This document shows positions 11,960 to 23,000 of a stretch of DNA of 64,000 nt, one piece after another. This DNA comes from Mesaphorura yosii (lineage: Eukaryota; Arthropoda; Collembola; Poduromorpha; Tullbergiidae), in the NCBI GenBank assembly GCA_009869945.1, contig WIXG01000006.1:558001-622000 (forward strand). The letters run 5' to 3'. Under the pieces are notes generated by a model. It was not told the DNA's origin. It worked only from the letters and a program-made list of their open reading frames with translations, and ran no database searches. Numbering within the stretch: position 1 is the stretch's first letter; every line of letters begins with the position of its first letter. The position numbers and the translations under genes are program-made.

Positions 11960-14900
11960 TTTTCATTAATCTGGAGTCAAGAACGAACATCGGGTTCCAT
12001 TTCTCAAGAACAACAAGACATCAATCGTGATCAAATCTGTCGCCAGATTGGCACCTTGCTGGAGGTTGACTGGATTCGTCCGGCATCCGGAGCACGTCCG
12101 CATTATTCTCTCATCAGAGCACGAATGCTGCCTACAAATGAGGGTTTCAGCAATGAGGGAGCCTGAGCAACGGAGGCGAAAATAAAGCTGTCAATAATGA
12201 CTAATGAATGAGTTTACATACCGACACCTTGATTGTCTCCGATTCCACGATTCTTATTTCCTCGTGCAACCAATTTGCACTTAGCCACGGCTTCTCCGTT
12301 TATTCATCTCGTTTATGAAGGTCTCTCTGCGCTCGTCGTCGGCTGCTGTAGCATGACAATGGAACAACTCGGGCGTTGTGCTCCTTGTAACATTCGACTA
12401 ATTTGAATAAATTTAAATAGAACAAGGAGATTATGCGAGATTTTTTCAATTTTCTTCGCATTCATCCTGCAAACTTTCTTGATGGCGTTGCGTCGGAGAG
12501 ACAAGAAATTATAATGAACGAACAAAGAGACGAGGAACACAACCTCGACAAATCTGTCGACGTGTTTGCGACAACGTGATTCTGAAGAAAAATTAGCATG
12601 AAACCGTTTCACGCCCATCCTCCCTCCAAATTACGACAGACGAGGCTTCAGCAGCTCCTTGTAAAATAACACGTTCCGAGATCATTCCAATGAGCCCTGC
12701 AAATAGTCAGAAACACGGAGTCGACTCCTCGACTCAATGCGCCTTCGAAGCGAAGAACATCATCAAAAGCGTGCAATGTGTTGCGTGCGTAATGGAAAGT
12801 AAATCGTATCCTATTTAGTCGTATTATCAAATATTATGTTTCTAGTTAACAGTGACAGAGTTGAAGAGCGAGTGCAAATGTGCAGGGCATTATTCAAACG
12901 AGATGAGGGGAAATGAAAGAGACAAATTGCATGTAACAACATCAAATGATTACACTGTGCTGCTTCAAACGAACGTCACGGCTAATGTCACATCGCAACA
13001 GGGCGAGTAAAATGTAGTGTGTAATGAGACTAGTTCCTGTTGGCATTAGTTTGCGCCCGCTTCTGTGACACGACGCAGAGCACACAGTTGGGGAAAAAAA
13101 ATTGTGTTCCAATTTTGGGCCTGGAAATCAGAAGTGATCAACTCGGGCGAAAGAAACGCGACTGAGCGAGACGAAGAGGTCTGATGATGAATGAAACTAG
13201 GAAGGAGTTGAAGGTATTACGACGGAAAAATGCGACGATTGAAAAATATGAGATTGTATTTTAGGGTATGCAAACAACGATCAAATCTGCTTTGAAGCTG
13301 AAGATGAAGTCGATATAACGCCTTAATCGAATTCTTATGGTTGACAAATCCCAACAGGTGAGTTCGTCCGTGCAACGAGAAAGGAAATCCCAATCTTCAA
13401 TCTTGAGGTTCTACTTGAAATTGAGAGTCATGAAACTGAGATTTTAATCATTCATTAAGTTCGAAGATGCTCATAACAAGCGTGCATTGACAGTGCGTAT
13501 TGCACGATACTGTTGAGTTAAAATTTAAGGCAGCGAGTGTGGAGTCGATGTGTGTTGCAAATTGAAAGGAGGCACACTAATGAGATGTGACAATCGATAC
13601 GCTGCACATGTCGACGAATGAATGTTCGACACGACGAAGAACACGGGAAATTGAAAGGATAAGGGAAAGGTGGAAATAGATTTCTGAAGAAAATGAAAGG
13701 TGAATGCGGAAAGAAGTGAGCATGCTGCGAAATCTCATCAAGTCGTGCCAGATGAAGTTGTAAACAAAAATTTGAGAGGAAGATAAGCAACAGAAGTTGA
13801 CAAATGAGTAACGCTTTGTTGTGTCTCAATCCGTTTTCGAAATTTCGACAAATGGAACGCTGACAATTTTTGCAGCCGTTCTGATGCAACACATGCAACG
13901 GACGACAAGTTCAAGCCTTTTTCTTGAGCGAGACCGTGGCATGACTGAGATTGAAATTCCGTCGTTACTGCGATTGGAACATTATAACAGCCCTTTATAA
14001 TCATCTTTCTCACCGAAAATTCAGACCAGCTTTTATCCTCGGAGTATTTCCAGGCCAAAGTTAACAAAGCAGGCTCGTGGAAAGGGAAAACGATCGAAAC
14101 AGCGGCACTTTCGGGCGCAGTGTTCGAGTGCACATCTCTGCATTATAATAATCCGAGTTGGGAAGTATTAGAAAATGGAAAAGAGTGGAAGATGATGATT
14201 TTCTTTTCATCATATCAAAAGTAAGTTTCCTTTTGCAACAAAACAAGCACGGCGCCGATTAACACTAAGAAATACTGCGTTCTAACCCAGGGCCCGCGCC
14301 AGTCGATTTGGGCCCCCTTCAGCGCCGTGCTGGTGAGCACGGAGAAAAGTGGGCCCACATCAGCGGGCCCAGCGAGTCCCTGCCTGTTCGCACTCCATCC
14401 ATGAGTGACCCAGCAGCAGTGAAACTACGACAGAGATTAATGGTCTCCCGTTCTTCTCCTTATTCAGGAAACGTCTGAAAATTTCACACACAGACACTCG
14501 CTCGCAATCGTCTCCTCGTCTTCGCAGACTTGGTGCGGAAAGCAGAAACGGTTATGCAGTATTTAGTGGTACCTTTAGTTTATGCTTTAAATCTCAGCCT
14601 CCCTCTGCAATAATCCTTTAGTCAAGTCTTTACGCTGTACCGCAGCCATTTCATCATCTCCTATTCAAAGGTCTCGCATCGTCTCGAGCAAAGTATCTTG
14701 AATTCGATCAAATCTACGTTCTGTCACTTTTCCAGACATTTATGCGTCACTTTGCTTGACGACTTGCTCAACACTGTCCTCTGTTCTTTTCCACGGTGCT
14801 TTCGTGATGAATCCAAACGAAATGCCTGTTCAATTTCCTAATACTCCTTGGTTGTAATACTTTAATTAGAGCGAGAGCCTCTCGACTTTGAATCATTTAA

Positions 14901-16735
14901 AGAGCTACTTTCATTTCCAAATTTAAGCATTCAAGGCGAACGAGTTTGCAAATCAGTTCAATAATTGGAAGTTTCGCAGACTGCAGGAATTTATTGAGCC
15001 AACTTCTCAGTACGTGACTTTATTTTCTCCTTCGACCGAATTAGGAGCTTAGGCGAACGACACGCTCGCTGAGATAATAAAGAGCAAAGCTCTTCCGATG
15101 CTGCTCTGTATTATAATATTTCATAGGCTCGAAATTTGGATTTAGCGAGCGATGTATACGAGAGGGCTTAGACTCATTTTCGCATCTTTCACCAACTTTC
15201 TATTAAAATTGGCAATGCATTGAGGGCATTCCCGGGAAGGCTGGTTGAGTGCATCGCTTTCGATACACTAACACACGAACATGAAACAAACTTCTTTAAA
15301 TAGAAATCCAACACTTCCCTTTGTGAAGTTCACTCAACAAGATGAATCTTTTGTTGGGGTGACGCTGCCTTTCCCGATTATGCACAAACTGAACACAGCG
15401 TGTGTCGACTGAAATTCCATTTGCACAAGAGAAAGTGAATGATCGCAGATTGCTGGTGAAATGCTTCCACTGGAGACACTTTCATCTCGTGAGAAACACT
15501 GAACTCGAGTGTTAATTCTTATCAGCGTGAACTCCAAGCTACGAGTCAGCGGATCTCTCCAAGTTCAAAATTATTACCTGCGTAAATGGGGTCTGAATGG
15601 ATTTTTGTTCCTCTTTTTCAATATTGGTCAGTGTAATGAAAAGATATCAAACAAGCGAAAACGCGCCCATAAAAATATTGCTAGTCCCCTTCACAAAGGG
15701 CCACTTTACGTCTCACGGCATTGTTCTGCAATAGATAAACGCCGCCGTGGTGCTGGGGCGCGTACTTGCTAACTGAAATATATTATCCTCGTTTTAGTGA
15801 CAAACGACCAGATTGCAGTTTCTCAAGATGTTCCATACGCACATTGAGAATGAACTACTACTGGAGTCCTACACCGTGGAATTTCAAAATTTCTTCCGTA
15901 CACCTTCCGTAATATTTTACATGTGTACAGTTTCCAGTCTCGAGTCCGTGCTTCCTGCGAACAGGCGAATTCTTTTGATCATTTTAGACTCGTACATTAT
16001 GATTTCCCCGTGCTTTCTTTATTTGCTCAAGAAAGATTACAGCCGGATAAAAAGAAATTGCGAGAAGAGAGGGACAGGATTTATTTTAATGCAATATATT
16101 ATTTTTGGAAGTATTAAATCTGCGAGCGGTCCGAAACACGCCAAACTTCAGACTCAAGGACTAGAAGGCTTGGAGTCGGAACGAAAGAGGTTCAGGACAG
16201 TGAAATTCAATTCCAGCTTTCTTTGTGTTGGATAGGAATTACGAGACCTCTTTCCTTCTTCCAGTGAATTCCGCGTGTGCAAGCTTCCAATGTTCGCGAG
16301 CGATCGCTTGGAGAACTGGTAGTATCACCAAGCTGACTGAACAATGAAACGCTCTCTCAAAATATCACCCAAACCCTTTTGTAGATGGAGTCTGGAGATG
16401 TTCCACGTCTCGACAACTACTAAACACCGAAGTCACTTCCGACCGTTGATCGTTCATAGACTGAACAAAATTTATAAATTTATGACTGCTGTTGAGCAAA
16501 CGCTTTGAAACGAGAGTGCAATGCATTACACCAGATTGACCAGATTAATGCTAGCAGATATATGAACGGTAAGATACAGCCAATTTTGTCGAAATGGACC
16601 AGAATAATTTTTATTCTGGTAGTCATGAGGGTTTACCACTCGACATGAGCACTGCTTATGTTACGTACGCAGGTTCGAAGCTTGACTCGAATGAATTACG
16701 ATTGGACAACTAGTAATTAGAAAGGTACCGTGTGT
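11960..16735. other. Convergent intergenic region between dpr and the glutamate receptor
   Basis: About 4.8 kb without a supportable gene. Open frames up to 140 codons occur on both strands but lack domains or consistent splice structure. The only distinctive element is the GC-rich GGGCCC cluster at 14286-14375. Confidence 0.65.
14286..14375. repeat. GC-rich cluster of four GGGCCC palindromes around a hairpin
   Basis: GGGCCC occurs at 14290-14295, 14310-14315, 14351-14356 and 14365-14370, in sequence far more GC-rich than its surroundings. Between the second and third copies, CCGTGCT (14325-14331) and AGCACGG (14336-14342) form a perfect 7-bp stem with a four-base loop. No reading frame explains it. 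It may be a regulatory island or part of an unrecognised non-coding RNA. Confidence 0.55.
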
Positions 16736-16739
16736 TCCA

Positions 16740-16745
16740 TTTATT
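16740..16745 (-). terminator. Receptor distal poly(A) signal
   Basis: TTTATT on the plus strand reads AATAAA on the minus strand, about 160 nt downstream of the stop codon in the last receptor exon. It is the best candidate for the end of the long-tailed transcript. Confidence 0.5.
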
Positions 16746-16902
16746 CTTACAGTTTACAATTGCAAAATTACTGTCAGCAATTTTAACAAGCTTGGGTTTA
16801 CTAGTAAACCCCATTGGACTACATTTTGAGAAACTTTTTGTTTGTGCTATTCTTATGATTTGCCTACGTTTAACTTATTGGACTGTTTAGCACAGACTTT
16901 CA

Positions 16903-17097
16903 TTACGATGTCGTCGATTCGAACGAGGATCTTGGAATTTCAAACATTGCGTGTGTGGTGGCTGAGTCTGGAACATATGTCGACGATGGCGATGCTCGGC
17001 GGTAGGACGGGTGCTCCAAAATCATTTCATTTCGGGCAGGCCGACAGCAGCACAGCGCAGTTTTCAACTCTCCGCCAATCTCTGAACACAGATGGGT
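16903..17097 (-). CDS. Grik: Receptor last exon: cytoplasmic C-terminal tail
   Basis: The acceptor is a long pyrimidine-rich stretch ending TTCGCAG at 17098. It joins phase 0 to exon 17 when that exon ends at 17523 (donor GTAGGC). The exon encodes 64 residues and TAA at 16903-16905. It begins [17 protein letters not shown], recalling the Cys-Ser-Glu-Leu and cysteine pair in kainate receptor tails of vertebrates and insects. That similarity and the frame-keeping junction make this the likely principal C-terminus. Confidence 0.8.
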   Translation of the reverse strand, partial: THLCSEIGGELKTALCCCRPARNEMILEHPSYRRASPSSTYVPDSATTHAMFEIPRSSFESTTS

Positions 17098-20000
17098 CTG
17101 CGAATAAAGAGGCAAGGACAAGTATTTGAATAAATAGACAATAACAATATCGCTTAGATTTATACCATAATATTTTATTGCAATTCATAAATCAACCTGG
17201 CAATAACCACGCGTGAGTGGGTTTTTGCTGTGTTTCACAAAAGTGTATATACCACTCGGATCAAAATAAAATTGGAGAAAGTCTGTTGCAATGCTTCCGA
17301 TGTCAACTTCCAAATATTTGAAAAATGTAGCCGAAGACCCAGGAGGTTTAATTTATCCTATCTGGAACAAGCTTTTCTTCAAGTTCAACAAAACAGAAGG
17401 ATATTCATTGTCTACACGGCAGACGCGGTTGAGAATGAAAAATTGCAATCCTTTGACCCTGATCCCGATCCGCACTATTTATCTTGCATCATGCATGCAC
17501 GTGGAATTCATTGAAAGCCTACTTTTTTCAACGTAGCACTCTTCTTGGCGTGGCAGCAAAATTCGCATATTGCTACAACGAGGGCGAGCACGAGTCCAGC
17601 AAAGAGCACCACAAAGACACCGCCAATATTGTCCACTCCGAGAGGTGACGCCTTGGAGTCTTTCTTGTCGTCTCGATTGCACACGTCTCCAGTGTTTTTC
17701 CACCATTTATTATACAGCAATTGAATCATGCCTTTCTCCTGGAGCTCGAGAATTGCTAAGGACAGCTTGTCACGCCACGGCGAGCCTGCAAAATGAAAAG
17801 AGAAATTAGTTGCCGAAATCTGAGTTGAGAAAAATAGTTGCAACTTGAGTCGCTGTTCCTGTTCTGGAAATGTCATACTTTCGTTAAGTTCACAAGCAAA
17901 TTAGTGGTGTGGCACAGACAGAATTATCATCAATTTTCACCGGAGACATGAAGCAGAGGAAAGGTAATCAAAAGAGAGAAATGGGACGGAGAGCGCAGAC
18001 TTGGCGAAAGACGCGTGGAAGAAACTGTGCTGGAGAGATTAATGAGTTGTAAATACTGAGGCGAGAGACTCGCATAGAAAGTTTGCCATCGCGCCACAAT
18101 TCGGAGACTGACTTTGCTGAAAAAGCTTTTGCCTAAAGGCACATCTTTTGACTTTATTTTTTGAGAGCTGAAATCGCATTAAGTAAATTAGTGGAGGTGG
18201 AGGAGATATTTCAGATTTTAACCTAGCCATTCAGATTCAAAGCACTGCGTCCCGTACCTTTAGGCATTGCTATTCCGTATCCTTTAGAATCCAGCAGTCC
18301 GCCGATCTGTGTGAGATTGCAGTCTCTTTGCACGACGTAGTCCAGCATCGGCGACTCTATGAGGAATGCGTAGTTTCCTTGCAGCACTCTTTTGATTCCC
18401 TGTTCGTACGTCTGGACAAACACTTCTGGACGCGACTCCATGTACCTCCACATCTTCTTGTACGTCTCGCTGCTGGAATTCTGAAACAGAAAGAAATATT
18501 TTGTATTTTGAGCAGTCTTTCTCGTCTACAGCTTCTGGAATAAGGCAGATTTCTAATTTGATTTTCTAATTTAAATACAAATTGCAATTAATGACTGCAT
18601 GCAAGCGAATATCAAAAACATTTTCCGAAGTTAAACACAAAGTGCACTGGCATCAGCGGCCAAGTGCAGTAATCGCGCTACTAGCGGGTGGGTGCATGGA
18701 TAAGTTTATTGTGCACTTCCACCAGAGATTTAATCTACATATAATTTGAAAAGTACTTTAGCAACTGAATCATTCTATTCTGAAACTGTCGCCGTTGCAG
18801 TTCCTCCTCTTCCGCCGCCGCTTCGCTCTACTCATGCCTGCTTTTTTCTCTTTTCGCCTCAGAAACTGTCTCATCTGGGCACAGGTTCAACTTTATTTGC
18901 CTGGAAAAAGGCCAAAAGTATAATCAAATTAAATCATTCCTCTTTCTTTTAGTTCCTCGTCTTTATTGTTGTTGAGACAGGGTGGAGAGAGCCCGTTGAC
19001 GGGGAGCCGCAGTGGAGACGGCGGCGGACGACGGGCTTTCGCTTGATTCCTCTTTTATGATAATCAATATAGAAATATTGCAGTGCAAATTGTTTATTGT
19101 AGTCTCATGAACTCCCGCACAATAGTCTGCAGACTCCGACCGCGCGTCTGCCAGAGAAAGGTTACTTGAGCATTCAGTGCATGCTCTCGATTAATAGGCC
19201 AGCCACTTTCTCTTCTTTGTTTTCTTTGAGTTAATGGTTCAGGCGAACCAGTTAATAATAAAACAACAGCAAGACTAATGATTTAAAATGCCTCGAGAAA
19301 TAATCGCGGAAGGCAGCACGAAGCAGACAGACAGAAGCTGCTGTCTGAGCAAGGGCGCAGCTCATTATAACAGTTGCTTTCAAATATGCACGGGACTTTA
19401 CCCGAAAGAAGTCCATGGTGGATCCACTGTCGAGAGTTCCGTATGAAATTTCCGACTGGTCTGCAAGGTCTTCTGCCGACTCGATCGGCGTGCTCTTCCT
19501 GTCGACTGCAAAACACAATCACAGCGTCATTCGTCGTACTTCTCGCATGCGGAACAGGTTTTGAAGTCTTAAGTACCTGTGAGGAAGGCCGCCAGATTAG
19601 CCGTGTACGTGGATACGATTATCAGTGTAAAGAACCACCAAATGCCTCCGACCAAGCGAGTGGAAGTTGTCTGCAATAAAGAACGGGTTTACAAGACCCA
19701 CACAACAACAGCGAATAAGCTTTTATTGTGCTGTAAAATGGCGTGGATAATAGAAATTTTATGTTGTCGGTTTCCTTCTCCAGAAATAAAGCGGTCGTGT
19801 GCACATATGATGTCATTTTTAAGTCTTTATAAGATTTAGTATTCCACTTGCTTGGGCAGCGTAGAGAGTAATTCAGCAAACGAGCCAAGAAACAGCGACT
19901 TGACTCGAGAGTCCAGACGACTGCCAAAAGTGCACCCATAAATACGAGACTATACCTTCGGATTAAGTCCGGATCCTTGGCGGAGGAGCGTGCCAGTAAT

Positions 20001-23000
20001 AAACCAGACCGAGTTTGGAAATGAGAATTGATTCTCCAGCACTCCTTCGGAACCAACGCACGGAGGTGGGGCCAACCACTCGTTTGGCGTGAAACGGGCC
20101 ACCACAAAAAGTGTGAAACAAACCGTCACGTACGCACCTGAAATAGTTGGACAATTCCCAGTATTAAGCAGGAAGCCTTAAAGAAAGCAACTCAACAACT
20201 TTCATTCGGCGATAAGTCAGGAAAATCACTTCGATCCACTTCGATTCTCAACTTACAAGAATTCGGGCACAAAAGTTGACCGACGAAGATCCGGAAGGAA
20301 ATACTTTGCCGGGAAAAGCAAACTATTACATAACTACACTAAACCTCTCTCCAAAACACAACACAATACCTCAAATGCAAATCTCAGTGTTCACGAAGTT
20401 TGTGGAAAAATTTTGAGGAACTTTCTTTCGTAAACTTAGATCATCCTAAGATCGTTTGGTTTGTCATGTGGCTCCATGAAACCCAGTCATCAAGCATTGC
20501 GTAAATGAGTGTGCCAGTTGCAGGCACCGTTCGTCAATAAATATTTGAGTTATACAAGGAAAAAAGATTATGGTCGTGTTCATGCAAGTAAATTTCGTAC
20601 GATGTGAAAAGCACTTTTCAATAAGGGCATCCTTGTATTGCGATACCAATAGATAACGTGTCCGCCCAGATTAAATATTTAGACCGAAAGGATTTAAATG
20701 ACACGTTGCTTTCGGCTAGAAATCACATTAGCAATCGCATTCGAGTGCTCGCAGAGGAAAACTTAAATGGATGCAGGCGAGAGCAGATTAAACTTTGCAC
20801 TCACTTTCCAAACTTGTGCATACAATGCAAAACTTGAAACAATAACAACTCGCGTTCCCCACAACTAATTCGGTTAATCTGAATATGTATGTAACTGTAA
20901 ACTGGGGACAGGAACCGCGAAATCTGGCTGGCTCGCACTCAACTACGGGCAGTAGGTGGAAGTAATCTGGTCACACAATAGCCAAGTATTGATCCCTTAA
21001 TTAATTTCTGTGTCGCTCCAACAAGCGTATCGTGACTCTCGTGACCAAGTCGCCTGACGAGAATTGAGGTTGGCAATGGAGCTGTCGTGTTCTTACTTAC
21101 ATGCAACATATCCCCATATTTCAATCGAGAGTGGGTTGAGGAAGCTGAAAAGTCTTGCAGGTGGTTTCTTGGGAAGCTGTAACGAGAAGAAACAAGATGA
21201 ATGGACAAGAGCCCATGCAGTGCACAATCTAGGTGAAAAGGTCATAAAAACTAATGACGGAGAAATAAGAAGTCAAATAATGCACTGCCGATGCAGTGTG
21301 AGCGCTACAAGAGGGACTACTGAACAGAAACAAAAGCGATTCAAGTTTTTGGCTGTCATCTGCGGAAAGTACCTTGAACAGAATTGAGATTCCCAAGTTG
21401 CGGAAAGGTTTTGTGAAATCAATGACTTTCTCCCTAAAATTTCGCCCGTTCATCGTTTTAGAACCAACGATTCGCAGCAAAACATGCTTTCATACTTTCA
21501 CCGGCAATGTCATCATGTGAAAAATATCACGTAATAACATGCGTTGCTCACAAAAGAGCAGATTTCGAGTTACTGGCGTTAGTCTCTTCTTTTCGTCTAA
21601 TCTCAATCACCAGAATCAAATCAAAACTCAAGGGACGCAAACAAAGAGTGACTATTTGAGATCATGAAAGTCTGGCGTCTGTGTCTACTCACTGTATTCG
21701 CTAATGAAGCAGAAAATGCTGGCAACAATAATATGGAAAGACATTTGATGGTCTATTAATTGTATAACATTGTCTCAGGCTCTGGCCTTCCGTTGCCTCG
21801 AAATTACGAGCCAATATTTCATTTCAATTTAAGTGGACCAAAGAAAAGCCATCAAGATCAACTGTTTTCTGCAGTATTTGCTGAGACTGTTGATGGATTG
21901 AGATTAGATGATAGAGACTGTGAGAGAAGGAAATAAAATGTCGTGAGTGTATAAGAAACGAAAGTTTGCGAATAAAAATTGTTGGTTCTAAATGTTATAT
22001 CCCTTGCAGAGTTAATCGTCATGGATCCAACTGCCAAGTCTGACTTCTGCAATAACAAAAAGAGAATGTGAGCCCGGAGAAGACAGCATGCATTTTTGGC
22101 ATCCGATCGAAAGGGCGTGTAGTATCAGCACGGAAATATATCTGGTGGACCATAATCATCAGTCTTGCATGGCTCGCGAGACAAACACGTCCTTCTTTGC
22201 CGGTGCAAGCTCACAAACTCAAATAAGATATTGTGTTTATGGACGGTATTCGGCTCGTACATATTTTCGTGCCTCTGTGCTGGCATCATTGTCAGTGCAA
22301 GCATTCGTCACTTGAGAGAAGAGACACGCACAATAAGAGAGAAAGAAAGCCAGCCACCAGGGAAAGGAAAATAAAAATTCCGACAAAGGAAAAGTGAAAG
22401 AACTTCGACGGCATGAATGAAATTTCGGTTATTGTGTAAACGTATAGTTTTCTTACTCCATGAATGAGCTCCTTTACAACTCCGTTCCATTCTTTCGTCA
22501 AAGGGTCTTCCACGCCGTATTTCCCATCTTCGACAGCTTCTATTGTGTACTGAAACCCAACCAAATTGGCCACGTCTTTGAGCAAATCTATGCAAAATCC
22601 CTCGTATCTCGCATTCCCTGTGAGGTTCGACTCGAGCTTTTTCATTACGTAGGGCTTCTCCTGCACAACACAACAGAGTATCATGAAAAATGTAATGAAC
22701 AACAACAGAAGGCCCAACATATCGAATTGAATTCGCCTTTCGCTCCGTACTCAATAATAATGTCTTGCAGTGCGCCAGATTTCTCAGTTACACTTCACTA
22801 ATCTTCTTCAAGGCAATCTCACCTCTTTTCGTTATATTTCCTGACAGCTATATGCCTACATGTCACTTCAAAAATACACTTTCTCGTTTCGTTGGCTTTA
22901 TTCCTTCATATTTCCCTTCACAATTTGCTGCCAACCAAAATTTTGAAACCAGAATTGCAACCCAACCTTAACCTCAGGAAGCCTTATTTTATTAAGAACA

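Noticed and set aside
16670-16690. GGTTCGA words resembling a tRNA B box (also near 54116)
   Set aside because: No matching A box at the right distance and no cloverleaf could be folded around either copy.
19622-20107. 161-codon minus-strand frame across receptor exons 13 and 14
   Set aside because: It is out of frame with the receptor in exon 13 and reads through the intron. The spliced frame gives the pore loop and M3.
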